Positions 27,493 through 37,426 of a stretch of DNA of 64,000 bases are shown here, piece after piece (the stretch's first letter is position 1; every line of letters starts with the position of its first letter). The translations under genes and the position numbers were made by a program. The notes beneath the pieces are model-generated. The model saw only the letters and a program-made list of their open reading frames with translations. It had not been told where the DNA came from and searched no databases. Origin of the DNA: Terriglobia bacterium (lineage in GTDB: Bacteria > Acidobacteriota > Terriglobia > Bryobacterales > Bryobacteraceae); NCBI GenBank assembly GCA_020073305.1, contig JAIQFK010000002.1, positions 248,001-312,000 of the forward strand. Reading direction: 5' to 3'.

Positions 27493-28242
27493 ATGAACCC
27501 ACAAAACAAGAACGATCGGGCCGCCTGGCTTCAGGGACCTTCCGCCGCGTGCTCGATGCCCGGCGATCTTGAGTCCCCCTGGCGGCTGGTCCTGCTCGGA
27601 GCGCCGGGCGTGGGCAAGGGCACCCAAGCCCTGCTGTTGAGCCAGCGCCTGGGCGCTTGCCATCTCTCCACCGGGGATGTCTTCCGTGCCCCTGGAGGCC
27701 GCCCTGAATGTGAACAAACGCCGGCCATGACGGCGGCCATGCAGCATATGCGACGCGGCGAGCTTCTGCCGGATTCCACGGTGTGGGAGATGGTCCGCGA
27801 ACGGAGCGGTTGCCTGCGTTGCCGCGGCGGGTTCATCCTCGACGGATTTCCGCGCACTCTGAGCCAGGCTGAGGCGCTGAAACAGCACATGGAGAGCGAA
27901 CGGCTCTCGCTCAACGCCGTGGTGAACTACGAACTGCCGCTGGATGAAATTGTCTCGCGGCTGAGCGGCCGCCGCACCTGCAAGCAGTGCAAAGCCGTTT
28001 TCCACGTCACGGGGCAGCCACCCAAAAGCGAAGGCGTGTGCGATCATTGCGGCGGCCCGCTCTATCAGCGCGAGGATGACCGCCCGGAATCCGTCAAGGT
28101 CCGGATGGAGGCCTACGAACGCAGCACCATGCCCCTGATCCAGTTCTACTCGGGTCTGGGCCTGCTGCTGCCGGTTGCCGCCACCGGATCTCCCGACGCG
28201 ATTTGCGAACGCACAACGGCCGCGCTCGCAGCGTGCGTTTGA
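27493..28242 (+). CDS. adk: adenylate kinase-like protein with zinc-binding lid
   Basis: 249 residues. P-loop LVLLGAPGVGKGTQALLLSQRL, AMP-site context CHLSTGDVFRA, GGFILDGFPRTLSQAEAL, and a lid LSGRRTCKQCKAVFH...GVCDHCGGPLYQREDDRPESVKVRMEAY with four zinc-type Cys. Compared with standard Adk (about 215 residues) it has a ~30-residue N-terminal extension and an extra CxxC (SGCLRCRGG) before the FILDGFPRT block. The usual adk sits in the ribosomal protein operon, so this is probably a second copy. ATP + AMP to 2 ADP is the expected reaction. The 343 bp after it (28243-28585) hold nothing I recognise. Confidence 0.85.
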   Translation: MNPQNKNDRAAWLQGPSAACSMPGDLESPWRLVLLGAPGVGKGTQALLLSQRLGACHLSTGDVFRAPGGRPECEQTPAMTAAMQHMRRGELLPDSTVWEMVRERSGCLRCRGGFILDGFPRTLSQAEALKQHMESERLSLNAVVNYELPLDEIVSRLSGRRTCKQCKAVFHVTGQPPKSEGVCDHCGGPLYQREDDRPESVKVRMEAYERSTMPLIQFYSGLGLLLPVAATGSPDAICERTTAALAACV

Positions 28243-28585
28243 GCCAGCGGCTTACCGCGACCGTAGCAAGCGGTCTTCATGATTCGTTGTTGACCGCAGG
28301 CCGTTGACTGACTCATCTGTCGCGACATTACACATCGCAGACGGGGCGACACGGCCCTTACTCACGCCGCACGCCTTCTCTTTCTACCTTCCGAATCGAA
28401 TCGCTTATGCAGCCGGCGGATCATGGCGAGGGAAGGCCGCGGTCGCCTCTCATCACCTCGTAGACCCTCGTGCGGTTCCCGATGACGCCAATCAGCGCGA
28501 GTGGAGCCAAAAATAGGTCAGATGGGCGTTGCCGTCAGTTCCATTTGCATCTGCCGTGCTTCTTGCGGAATGCTGCTGATCTTCT

Positions 28586-29918
28586 CTACTCCCCCGCCTT
28601 GCAGTGCATCTCCAGCCCCGTCGCCCAGCGCCGCTGAAATCCTTTCCAGTACGTCTTCCCGTCGCTAAACGCCGCGCCCACCGGCTCGCCCTGCTTCAGC
28701 GGCCACTTCCCGTCGTTCGATCTCTCCGCCACCGGATGCAGATACGCGCGCCGGCTCTCGTCGCCTTTCAAATACAGATCCAGAAACGCCGTAATGAAGT
28801 GCTGATTGATCGCCGTAATCCGGTCCTTTCGCCACACCGGCTCGTCGAAATGCTCGCGCGTCGTAAAATCGCCCACCACTTCCGGCGGAGGCGGGTTGCC
28901 GCCCACATTGTGGTTCGCGTTTTCGTAGACCAGCAGGCATCGTTCGGAATGGATGGCATGCTCGAACACACGCTTGGTTCCCTGCTCGTACTCGGAAACA
29001 TCGTCTTGATCGCCCGCGATGAATAACGAAGGAATGTGGATCGCCGCCAGGCTCTCGTCGTCCCACAACAGATACGGCGGTTGCGCGCCCCACGGCGCAA
29101 TCGCGACCAGCGCTTTGAGATTCTCGCGCCGGCGCGCTGCGAATTTCGGATTCCCTGCCGTCCACTCCTCGAAGTACCCTCCAGGAACGAACGTCATCGC
29201 CGGGCTTTTCCTGCGGTAACCCGCGCCGGCGCTGGCCAGCGCTCCATAGCCACCCATCGAGTAACCGACAATCGCCACTCTCGACGCATCCAGCAACCCG
29301 TGCAGAAAATCGTCCGCCTTCTGCGACTCTTGCTCGAGCGCTTGCATGGTGAACAGCTGATCGCTCGCCCGGTTGAGCAGCGTGCTCTGGAATCCGCGAA
29401 CCGCGCCATCCACCGAATCGGTGTGGTCGATCGCTGCCACCACGTATCCCTTGGACGCCAGGTTCTCCGTCAGGTAACTCAAAAACGTGCGCGACCCCGG
29501 ATAGCCGTGCGACACCACCACCAGCGGAAATCGCTCGCCCTTTGCGGGCGGCGCATCGCGCAGCGCCTTGCCCGCGATCCGAAACGTTTTGGGCATTCCC
29601 GGCGGCAGACGCTCCGGATTCCCTGGCATCGCGCTTTCATAGATCGTGCGCTCTTCCCTGCCCTGCGGGATGGTCGCGGGATACCAGACCTCGAGCGTCA
29701 GCGGACGGTCGTACTGCGGCGCTTTCCCCGTCGCTTTGTCGAAATGCAGGATGTCCGCCTGCCCCGGGTTGACGATCTCCAGCGTGCGCACGCCCACCGA
29801 GTACCGCCCGCCGCGCCAGCTCCGGCGCATCCACGCCCGGAACGCTGTAATACTCCTGTGCCGCCAGCGCCCACGCAAACAGCACCACACCACAAACAAG
29901 CCGCCTGCAAATTGGCAT
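28586..29918 (-). pseudogene. secreted alpha/beta hydrolase (PAF-acetylhydrolase/dienelactone hydrolase-like) with apparent frameshift
   Basis: The signal peptide (MPICRRLVCGVVLFAWALAAQEYYSVPGVDAPELARR) is read from 29918 in one frame, while the catalytic body (GRYSVGVRTLEIVNPGQADILHFDKATGK to the stop, about 420 residues) is in another. The join lies at about 29805-29815, a run rich in C and G. Body motifs: FPLVVVSHGYPGSRTFLSYL, nucleophile elbow VAIVGYSMGGYGALASA (Ser), HIPSLFIAGDQDDVS (Asp) and LVYENANHNVGG (His). So the catalytic triad is intact. A one-base sequencing error, a recent mutation, or programmed slippage would all fit. An internal start would lose export. Confidence 0.75.
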
Positions 29919-29976
29919 CCGACTATGATGCCATCGGTTGGGAGCTGTGCCGCGCGCCGGTGTGCCCGCTCGTACG

Positions 29977-30450
29977 CTACTGCTTCTCGTAAACCAGCGT
30001 CAGCGTCGCCGCCGCGCCAGTGGCGTCCGTACCTTTGGAGGTCGAGGTCATCGTCTTGCCGTCGCTCGAAATCACCATGCGTCCAGTCGCGTGATACTTT
30101 CCCGTCGTGTTTTTCGCTTCGTACGTGAAAGTATTGGCATTCACCTGCTTGATCGCGATGCTGTCATACGGCGCCCCCGTGCCCGCGACGGCGGTCGCCG
30201 AGCCATCGTACTTCGCCGTATAGCTGGTGCTGATCGCGGTGCCATCCGACCGTTCGCCGGTAGTCGTCACCTTCACGCCGCCCGGAGCCGCTTCCCGCAC
30301 CGCCGTCAGGCTCTTCACCGGGATCGGCCCCGGTGTGTATTTGGATTTTGCAGGGTTGACCTTCCATGTCCCAATGGAATTGTCTGCGCCTAGAGCAGCC
30401 ACCGTGGTGATTGCCAAAACGACCAGAGCCCGGCTGAACATTCTTCGCAT
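29977..30450 (-). CDS. small secreted lipocalin-like protein of unknown function
   Basis: 157 residues, ATG 30450 preceded by GAGGAG. Signal peptide MRRMFSRALVVLAITTVAALG, then a beta-rich chain (NSIGTWKVNPAKSKYTPGPIPVKSLTAVREAAPGGVKVTTTGERSDGTAISTSYTAKYDG...) ending TLTLVYEKQ. The alternating pattern suggests a small beta-barrel. Similar short secreted proteins are common in acidobacteria; no function is known. Its 260-bp upstream gap to the esterase stop (30451-30712) shows no gene. Confidence 0.7.
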   Translation of the reverse strand: MRRMFSRALVVLAITTVAALGADNSIGTWKVNPAKSKYTPGPIPVKSLTAVREAAPGGVKVTTTGERSDGTAISTSYTAKYDGSATAVAGTGAPYDSIAIKQVNANTFTYEAKNTTGKYHATGRMVISSDGKTMTSTSKGTDATGAAATLTLVYEKQ

Positions 30451-30712
30451 GTGTGTTTCTCCTCTTGAGATTCTGTTTACGGTGCTGGTAATGCCGTCTC
30501 GAAACAACTGGCGCCAGATGTCCCCGTCACGACGCCCGATTGGTGGGAAACACAAACTCGCTGACCGCCTGAACGGCATCCCCTTCGATCAGCTTCGGCC
30601 AACGATCATACCACCCTTGCCAGAGGCCAGATCCCTGCGATGAGAAACAGCGCGATCGCCGAGCCTGGCGCTGTTTGTAGGTACTTATCCTGTTGACGTC
30701 GCAGAAAGCAAG

Positions 30713-31723
30713 CTACTCCGAAATCATCCCGATCGTCCCCAGCCACGTCTCCACCAACTGAGGCCATGCGGTAATCGGAAACTTCGTGCGCCGCAGCCCA
30801 AAGGCATGCCCGCCCTGCGCATACAAATGCATTTCCACAGGAACCCCAGCCTTCTTCAGCGCAATGTAGTACGCCAGCGAGTCGTTTACGTTGTCCACGT
30901 GGTCATCCTCCGCCTGCAGCAAAAACGTAGGCGGGGTCTGGCGGGTGACGGGAATATCGGGATTCAACCCAAATTGTTTATCCGCCATCGTCTCATGCTC
31001 TGGCTTACGAATCACAAACTTTCGGGTGCCTCGCTTCGCATCCGATTCCGCCGCGGAAAGCGACAGATGCCCCGCATAAATAACCACCGCAAAATCCGGA
31101 CGGCAGCTCGCTTTGTCGGCGGCGTCTACAGCCGGATACAAACGCTTCTCAAAGTACGTACTGATCGCTGCCGACAGATGCCCGCCTGCCGAAAACCCAA
31201 GCACACCAATCTTGTGCGGATCGATGTGCCACTCCGCGGCGTGAAAGCGCACCAGCCCCACCGTCCTCTGCGCATCTTCCAACGCCATCGGTGATTCCGG
31301 ATACGGCCCCGATTTCGGATACGGCCCCACATCCGTCACGCGGTATTTCAACAGCACACACGTGATCCCCTTGGGCGTCAGCCAATCACAGACCTCCGTG
31401 CCTTCCAGATCGATGGCCAGAATCTGATAGCCCCCACCAGGGAATACGACGACCGCAGCGCCCGTATTCTTTCCCTTTGGCGAATAGACCGTCATCGTAG
31501 GCCGCGACACGTTACTCACGCCCACCGCCGGCCTGCCGGCAACCAGGAACTCCTTCCCCGACGCCTCAGCGAACTCCGGCCCAGCGACAGGCTGGGGATC
31601 GGGCACCCTCCCCGGCCATATCGGCACCTGCGTATGTCCCGGCGATGGCTGCCACACAGGCTTCTGTGCGCTCAGACCGCCAAACGCAAACACAACACAG
31701 AGAGCAAAGATCAAAGGCCTCAT
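30713..31723 (-). CDS. secreted alpha/beta-hydrolase esterase (acetyl-xylan esterase/BD-FAE-like)
   Basis: 336 residues. Signal peptide MRPLIFALCVVFAFGGLSA. Core: AAVVVFPGGGYQILAIDLEG (oxyanion loop), EDAQRTVGLVRFHAAEWHIDPHKIGVLGFSAGGHLSAAIST with the catalytic Ser in GFSAGG, PTFLLQAEDDHVDNVND with Asp, and MHLYAQGGHAFGL with His. Relatives remove acetyl or feruloyl groups from plant polysaccharides. A short internal tandem GPYPKSGPYPES sits at about residue 130. The activity is inferred from family only. It is divergent from the TPR gene at 31923. Confidence 0.85.
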   Translation of the reverse strand: MRPLIFALCVVFAFGGLSAQKPVWQPSPGHTQVPIWPGRVPDPQPVAGPEFAEASGKEFLVAGRPAVGVSNVSRPTMTVYSPKGKNTGAAVVVFPGGGYQILAIDLEGTEVCDWLTPKGITCVLLKYRVTDVGPYPKSGPYPESPMALEDAQRTVGLVRFHAAEWHIDPHKIGVLGFSAGGHLSAAISTYFEKRLYPAVDAADKASCRPDFAVVIYAGHLSLSAAESDAKRGTRKFVIRKPEHETMADKQFGLNPDIPVTRQTPPTFLLQAEDDHVDNVNDSLAYYIALKKAGVPVEMHLYAQGGHAFGLRRTKFPITAWPQLVETWLGTIGMISE

Positions 31724-31922
31724 TACAATCCCTACAGCTTATACATAACCAGTCACCGCCGGAAGCCGCTAAACCGAATCTGAGTAGGTACTGAGAACTC
31801 GGCCCGCTCCGGTGACGCGCATCCTTCCAGCCGCGGGGCTAACTCGACGCCGCGCCCGCCCCCCACTTTTCCCTGCGAACTTCCCTTCCCCGCCCCACTA
31901 TCTCTCCAAAGCAATAGCACCG

Positions 31923-33965
31923 ATGCGGCTCGTCATCCCATTCCTCTTGTTCTGCGCACTCGCATCCGCGCAGACCCCAGCACCCATTGCCGATCCGGCT
32001 TACGCCCCGCTATCCAAAGCGTACGAGTATCTTCGAACCCGGGATTACGACAAAGCGATTGCTTTCTTCGAGAAGGCCATCGAAGCCGCTCCCACTCGAC
32101 CGTCCATTCGCAAGGACCTTGCCTACACGCTCCTCAAAGTCGGTGAAAGCGAGGCCGCCCGCGATCAGTTTGGGGAGGCCATGCGTCTGGACCACAATGA
32201 CATCCACGTCTCACTCGAGTACGCGTTTCTCTGCTTCGAAACCAAGAAGCAGGTGGAGGCTCGCCGGATCTTCGACCGGATCCGCAAGACCGGCGATCCC
32301 GCCTCCAGTGTTACCGCCGAACAGGCCTTTCAGAATATCGATGGCCCTCTGCGGACCGGCATCGACCGTTGGAAGAAGGCCCTCGAACTCAACCCCGGTA
32401 ACTTCAGCGCCCATCACGAACTGGCCGAACTCGCCGAGCAGCGCGATGAGCTGGAGCTTGCCGCCGAGCATTACCTCGCCGCCTGGCGCCTGCTGCCGGA
32501 GCGCAAATCCGTCCTGCTTGATCTCGGCCGCGTTCTGAAATCGCTCAACCGCCTGGATGAAGCCAACGCGGCCCTGCTCGCCGCATCCCGAGGAGGCGAG
32601 CCGCGCGCCGCTGAAACCGCGCGCGAGCTGCTTCCCGCGCGCTATCCCTACGTCTACGAGTTCCGCAAGGCCATCGATCTCGATCCCGCCAACGTCGAGC
32701 TGCGCCGCGAGCTGGCCTACCTGCTCTTGCGCATGAATCACAAGGACGAAGCCGAGCGCGAGTTCAAAATCATCACCGAACGCGCCCCCGACGATCTGCT
32801 CTCCGCTGCGCAGCTCGGCTTTCTCTACCTGGCCCGTAACGACCGTGCGGCCGCCTTGCCCCTGCTCGAGCGCGTGATGAAGGGCAAAGATATCGAGCTG
32901 GCCAATCGCGTCCGCGCCGCGCTGCAACTGCCGCAAACACCCGGGCCGCAATCCCACAACGCGGATACGCAGCCTGAAAAGGCCGCCCTCGATGCCAAGC
33001 TCATGGCCGAGCGCAGCATCAAAGCCGGCTACATGAAGGACGCGCTCAAGTATCTCAAGATCGCTCACGAAACCGACCCGCTCGATTTCGCCGTCATGCT
33101 CCAGCTCGGCTACGCCTACAACACGCTGCACGATGACCAAGAAGCCATCCGCTGGTTCCGCCTCGCCGAGCAGAGTTCCGACGAAAAAATCTCCGCCGAC
33201 GCCCGGCGCGCCTTTGACAACCTGCGCCCCGGTCTGGCCCGTATTCGCACCACCACCTGGCTCTTCCCGTTCTATTCGACGCGCTGGCACGACATGTTCT
33301 CATACGGCCAGTTCAAGACCGAGTTCAGGCTGGGCAAACTGCCCTTCAGGCCTTATCTCTCGGCGCGTTTCGTTGGCGACACCCGGGAAACTACCGGCGG
33401 CGCGCTGCCGCAATACCTTTCCGAGAGTTCTGTCATTGTGGGCGCGGGGATCGCGACGCGCTACTGGCACGGCGTGATGGCATGGGCCGAGGCTGGCGAG
33501 GCGATCAGCTATCTGGGCAAGCACCCCGGTGTCGGCGCCATGATGCCCGACTACCGCGGTGGTGTGGCCTTCGCCCGCGGTTGGGGCCATCACATCCGTT
33601 CGGAAAAGTCCGGCTTCTTCTTCGAGACCAATGCCGACGGTGTCTTCGTCAGCCGCTTCGGCAACGATTTCCTTACTTACTCGCAGAACCGTGCGGGCTT
33701 CACTCCCGTTGCTCTCGGCGCGCTCGGCGGCCTGCGCATGCAGTTCTTGGTCAATGGAAATTTCACCATGGACGACAAACGCCAGGCCTGGGCGAATTTC
33801 GTCGAAGCCGGACCGGGAATCCGTTTTCGCTGGCCCTTCATGCCGCCCTCGCTGATGTTTTCCGTCAATGCGATGCGCGGCGCGTACACCCTCCCGCAGT
33901 ATGGCGCGCGCAAACCCAACTTCTACGATCTCCGCGCCGGATTCTGGTATGCATTTACACACTAA
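31923..33965 (+). CDS. TPR protein with probable outer-membrane beta-rich C-terminal domain
   Basis: 680 residues, start ATG 31923 (MRLVIPFLLFCALASA signal peptide). TPRs fill about residues 25-450 (AYEYLRTRDYDKAIAFFEKAIEAAP, FSAHHELAELAEQRDELELAAEHYLAAW, DFAVMLQLGYAYNTLHDDQEAIRWFRLAE). The last 220 residues (TTWLFPFYSTRWHDMFSYGQFKTEFRLGKLPFRPYLSARFVGDTRE... to FWYAFTH) are rich in alternating aromatic strands and end in an aromatic-type terminus, resembling NfrA-like outer membrane domains. Possibly part of an exopolysaccharide or surface system. Overlaps the next gene by 17 bp. Confidence 0.75.
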   Translation: MRLVIPFLLFCALASAQTPAPIADPAYAPLSKAYEYLRTRDYDKAIAFFEKAIEAAPTRPSIRKDLAYTLLKVGESEAARDQFGEAMRLDHNDIHVSLEYAFLCFETKKQVEARRIFDRIRKTGDPASSVTAEQAFQNIDGPLRTGIDRWKKALELNPGNFSAHHELAELAEQRDELELAAEHYLAAWRLLPERKSVLLDLGRVLKSLNRLDEANAALLAASRGGEPRAAETARELLPARYPYVYEFRKAIDLDPANVELRRELAYLLLRMNHKDEAEREFKIITERAPDDLLSAAQLGFLYLARNDRAAALPLLERVMKGKDIELANRVRAALQLPQTPGPQSHNADTQPEKAALDAKLMAERSIKAGYMKDALKYLKIAHETDPLDFAVMLQLGYAYNTLHDDQEAIRWFRLAEQSSDEKISADARRAFDNLRPGLARIRTTTWLFPFYSTRWHDMFSYGQFKTEFRLGKLPFRPYLSARFVGDTRETTGGALPQYLSESSVIVGAGIATRYWHGVMAWAEAGEAISYLGKHPGVGAMMPDYRGGVAFARGWGHHIRSEKSGFFFETNADGVFVSRFGNDFLTYSQNRAGFTPVALGALGGLRMQFLVNGNFTMDDKRQAWANFVEAGPGIRFRWPFMPPSLMFSVNAMRGAYTLPQYGARKPNFYDLRAGFWYAFTH

Positions 33966-36093
33966 TCCTTCAAACAGGAACGACCGTAACTCGCCCCTCG
34001 ACTCGAAACTTGCCCGCGACTCCAAACTGAGCCGCGACCAAAGGGAGCGGAATTCATTCCACACTCGCAAGAACCCACCACGATATGCCCGTCTCGCGCT
34101 CGCGTGGCTCTTCCCCGCCCTGCTCTCCGCCGGTACGGTGTCTCCATCCGGCCCCGCCCCTCTCGCCACCGGCTTCGCCGTTCTCTCCGACGACCCCGGG
34201 CCCTGGCCGCAAATTCTGTCCTCGGTTGGCTTTCGTCCGCAGCCTGCCGGCGCAGCCGATATCGTTGTGCTCCGCCCCGGCGCCCCCGCCGCTTCACAGC
34301 TCACCGAGCGCGTCGAGCAGGGTTGCTTCGTCATCGTCGAAGGCGCATCCACCGCCGCCGAACTCTTCGGATTTCGTGCGGGTAAGGATCATGTGGTAGT
34401 CGGCAGCGTCGAAGACGTGCACCGGCCCAAGTTGCCCATCATCTGGCAGAAGGCCGCCGAGTTGCCGCGCTTCGAAATCCCCAAGCAGGCGCGCGTCTTT
34501 GCGAAGGAGCGCTGGACCGGCGCGCCCCTTATCGCCGGCTATACCACCGGGCGTGGCGCCGTGCTCTGGGTGGCCACCAGCCCCGGCGAACGCGGCTATG
34601 AGCGCTTCCCCTATATATTGCAGGCGCTCAACGAACTCGGCCTGAATGCCCCGCTTCGTTCCGCCCGCCTCTGGGCGTTCTTCGATTCCGCCTACCGCGC
34701 GCGCGTCGATCTCGACTACTTCGCCGCGCGCTGGCGCGCCTCCGGAATTTCCACGCTCCAGGTCGCCGCTTGGCACAATTACGATCCCGATCCGGAGCGC
34801 GATCGCTATCTCAAAACCCTGATAGAATCCTGCCACCGCCACGGAATTCTCGTGTACGCCTGGATCGAATTGCCGCACGTCAGCGGTCAGTTCTGGAAAG
34901 CGCATCCGGAATGGCGGGAGAAGACCGCCGTGCTGCAAGACGCGCAGCTGGACTGGCGCAAGCTCATGAACCTGGCCAATCGCGATTGCTTCCGCGCGGC
35001 GTCAACAGGAATAAAAGAGCTGATAACCCGGTTTAACTGGGATGGCGTCAACCTCGCGGAACTCTACTTCGAATCGCTCGAAGGCGTCGGCAATCCCGCG
35101 CGCTTCACGCCCATGAATGATGACATCCGGCGCGAATTCCGCGCCGCTCACGGCTTCGATCCCATCGAGCTTTTTCAGAACCGCAAAGACCCGGAGTCCC
35201 TGCGCCAGTTTCTCGATTTTCGCGCGGGCCTGGCGCGCCGCATGCAGGAAGAATGGCTCGCCGAGATCGAAAAGGTCCGCGCTTCGCGGCCCGATCTCGA
35301 CCTCGTCCTCACTCACGTGGACGATCGCTTTGATACCGGCATGAAGGACGCCATCGGCGCCGATGCGGGCCGCGTTCTCCCCCTGCTCGATTCCCACGAC
35401 TTCACGTTTCTCATCGAGGATCCGGCAACCGTCTGGAACCTAGGTCCGCAGCGCTATCCCGAGATCGCAAAGCGCTACCAGCCGCTCACTCACCGCTCCG
35501 ATAAGCTGGCCATCGACATCAACATCGTCGACCGCTACCAGGACGTCTACCCCACCAAACAGCAGACCGGAACCGAATTGTTCGAGCTCGTGCATCTGGC
35601 GTCCACCGCTTTTCCGCGCGTGGCTCTTTATTTCGAGAACTCCATCCTGGCCCCCGACCTCCCTCTCCTGCCCGCGGCCGCCGCGGTTGCGCAGCTCGAC
35701 CGTAATGCAGGCAAGCTGGCCGTGGACTCACCGCATGGAGTCGGTGTGCTGTGGAATGGCGATGCGCTGGTGGATGGAAAGCCCTGGCCCCTGGGAGATG
35801 GAGCCACCGTGTGGCTGCCGGCCGGACCGCATACGCTCGAAATGGCGCCCGCTGGCTCCGGTCCGCGCGTGCTCGATTTCAATGGCGATCTTCGCTCCGC
35901 GGAGCGCACCGGTCCATCTGGCATTGAGCTCTCGTATGAGTGTGCATCCCGCGCCCTGGCGCTCGTGGATCGCAAACCTTTGCGGCTTGAGATCGACGGT
36001 GCGGACGCGGCTCTCACGCTCCTCGACTCCGCCAACCGCTACAGCGTTCTGCTTCCTCGCGGCCAGCACCTCGTCACCATTCACACGGAGTAG
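33949..36093 (+). CDS. secreted glycosyl-hydrolase-10-like (GHL10/YngK-type) protein
   Basis: 714 residues if read from ATG 33949 inside the end of the TPR gene. A hydrophobic stretch (ALAWLFPALLSAG) about 50 residues in could be a signal peptide, so the start is uncertain and the first ~40 residues look untypical. A TIM-barrel domain spans about residues 240-580: ARVDLDYFAARWRASGISTLQVAAWHNYDPDPERDRYLKTLIESCHRHGILVYAWIELPHV, then WDGVNLAELYFESLEG and LVLTHVDDRFDTGMKD. The C-terminal 150 residues look like a beta sandwich. It may cleave cell-surface polysaccharide, matching its TPR/OM neighbour. Confidence 0.7.
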   Translation: MHLHTNPSNRNDRNSPLDSKLARDSKLSRDQRERNSFHTRKNPPRYARLALAWLFPALLSAGTVSPSGPAPLATGFAVLSDDPGPWPQILSSVGFRPQPAGAADIVVLRPGAPAASQLTERVEQGCFVIVEGASTAAELFGFRAGKDHVVVGSVEDVHRPKLPIIWQKAAELPRFEIPKQARVFAKERWTGAPLIAGYTTGRGAVLWVATSPGERGYERFPYILQALNELGLNAPLRSARLWAFFDSAYRARVDLDYFAARWRASGISTLQVAAWHNYDPDPERDRYLKTLIESCHRHGILVYAWIELPHVSGQFWKAHPEWREKTAVLQDAQLDWRKLMNLANRDCFRAASTGIKELITRFNWDGVNLAELYFESLEGVGNPARFTPMNDDIRREFRAAHGFDPIELFQNRKDPESLRQFLDFRAGLARRMQEEWLAEIEKVRASRPDLDLVLTHVDDRFDTGMKDAIGADAGRVLPLLDSHDFTFLIEDPATVWNLGPQRYPEIAKRYQPLTHRSDKLAIDINIVDRYQDVYPTKQQTGTELFELVHLASTAFPRVALYFENSILAPDLPLLPAAAAVAQLDRNAGKLAVDSPHGVGVLWNGDALVDGKPWPLGDGATVWLPAGPHTLEMAPAGSGPRVLDFNGDLRSAERTGPSGIELSYECASRALALVDRKPLRLEIDGADAALTLLDSANRYSVLLPRGQHLVTIHTE

Positions 36094-36133
36094 CCCGGTG
36101 CCCGGGTTGACGCCTTCCGCTGCATCTCGTAGC

Positions 36134-36523
36134 ATGACGGGAGGCATGTCGGAAGGCGCAGCGACCGCGAACGCACCGGAAATTCCGGATAAGCTTTTCT
36201 TCCGCATCGGCGAAGTGAGCACGATGCTGGGGCTGGAGGCCTATGTCCTGCGATACTGGGAAACCGAATTCCCAAGCTTGAGCCCGAAGAAATCCGGCAC
36301 GGGTCATCGCCTCTACCGGCGGAAAGATGTCGAGCTGCTCCTGAAAATCAAGCACCTCCTCTATGAGAAGCGCTTCACCATCGATGGCGCTCGGCAATAT
36401 TTGCAGGCGGAAGCCAAGGCCGCACACGCCAAAGAATCAAAACAAGAACAGCAGGTTTTGTTTTGCGATCCCCTGCCCGAAATCCGGCGTGAACTGGCGG
36501 AAATCTTGAAAATGCTGAAGTAG
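36134..36523 (+). CDS. MerR-family transcriptional regulator
   Basis: 129 residues. The winged HTH is at about 21-90: LFFRIGEVSTMLGLEAYVLRYWETEFPSLSPKKSGTGHRLYRRKDVELLLKIKHLLYEKRFTIDGARQYLQ. No metal-binding C-terminal motif is present. The tail is a short helix ending LAEILKMLK. ATGs at 36134 and 36146 are both in frame; GGAGG lies only 1 nt before the second, so the first is preferred. Convergent with parB, with 3 bp between stops. Confidence 0.85.
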   Translation: MTGGMSEGAATANAPEIPDKLFFRIGEVSTMLGLEAYVLRYWETEFPSLSPKKSGTGHRLYRRKDVELLLKIKHLLYEKRFTIDGARQYLQAEAKAAHAKESKQEQQVLFCDPLPEIRRELAEILKMLK

Positions 36524-36526
36524 CGG

Positions 36527-37426
36527 CTACTCGGTTTCGCCCACGATGGCCGCGTAGATCCGATCCAGATCGTCGGGTGAATAATATTCGATTTCGATTC
36601 GGCCGCGGCGGTCGTTTTTCTCGACGATCCGCACCTTGGTGCTCAGCACGCGCTCCATTTCCGCAATCGCGGCTTTCACGTTGGGATCGAGAGGATCTTC
36701 CGTCTCCGATCCCGGGTCGCGCGGCTCCATCAGTCGCTTCGTCAGACGCTCGACCTGGCGCACCGACAGACCCTGCGCCACGATTTTCTCGGCGAGCTTG
36801 CGCTGCATCTCTTCTTCGGGAAGCGCCACCAGACAGCGCGCATGCCCGGGTGACAGCCGCCGCTCCCCCACGAGCTGCTGTATGTCGGGTGGCAATTGCA
36901 GAAGCCGAATCGAATTGGAAACCGTGCTGCGGTCTTTTCCCGTCCGGTGGCCGATTTCATCCTGACTTAAGTTGAGTTCCCGCGCCATCCGGTCAAAAGC
37001 CAGCGCCAGTTCGATGGGGTTCAGGTCCTCGCGCTGGACGTTCTCGATGAGAGTGATTTCGAGCAGTTTGTCGTCCGTGATTTCCTGAACCACCGCCGGG
37101 ACTTCCTTTAGCCCAGCAATCTTCGCCGCGCGCCAGCGTCTTTCTCCGGCCACAAGCTGGTAGCGTGATCCGCTCGACCGCACCACCAGCGGTTGAATGA
37201 TTCCATGCTGTTGAATCGAGTCGGCAAGTTGACGAAGCGTGTCGGGCTGAAATACCCGCCGGGGTTGCATCGGGTTGGGATCGATGAGGTCTACGTCGAT
37301 GCGGCCGGCAGTCTCGGGAATTTCGGAAGCCATGGCAGGTGTCGCCGCCGATGTTGGGCGTGTCGGGAACAAAGCGCCAAGGCCCTTACCCAATGCTCTG
37401 CGCGGATTTTCTTGTGGCGTGGTCAC
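36527..37426 (-). CDS. parB: chromosome-partitioning protein ParB
   Basis: 299 residues. N-terminal RRALGKGLGALFP is the ParA-contact peptide typical of chromosomal ParB/Spo0J. It is followed by the ParB CTPase/nuclease fold (IDPNPMQPRRVFQPDTLRQLADSIQQHGIIQPLVVR, LVAGERRWRAAKIAGL, LIENVQREDLNPIELA) and the HTH (LSQDEIGHRTGKDRSTVSNSIRLLQLP) that binds parS. The C-terminal dimer domain ends the protein. Its start overlaps the end of parA by 41 bp; the N-terminal peptide encoded there is conserved, so the overlap is real. Confidence 0.95.
   Translation of the reverse strand: MTTPQENPRRALGKGLGALFPTRPTSAATPAMASEIPETAGRIDVDLIDPNPMQPRRVFQPDTLRQLADSIQQHGIIQPLVVRSSGSRYQLVAGERRWRAAKIAGLKEVPAVVQEITDDKLLEITLIENVQREDLNPIELALAFDRMARELNLSQDEIGHRTGKDRSTVSNSIRLLQLPPDIQQLVGERRLSPGHARCLVALPEEEMQRKLAEKIVAQGLSVRQVERLTKRLMEPRDPGSETEDPLDPNVKAAIAEMERVLSTKVRIVEKNDRRGRIEIEYYSPDDLDRIYAAIVGETE

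Noticed and set aside
32211-33290. 359-codon minus-strand ORF
   Set aside because: Antisense to the TPR/outer membrane gene.
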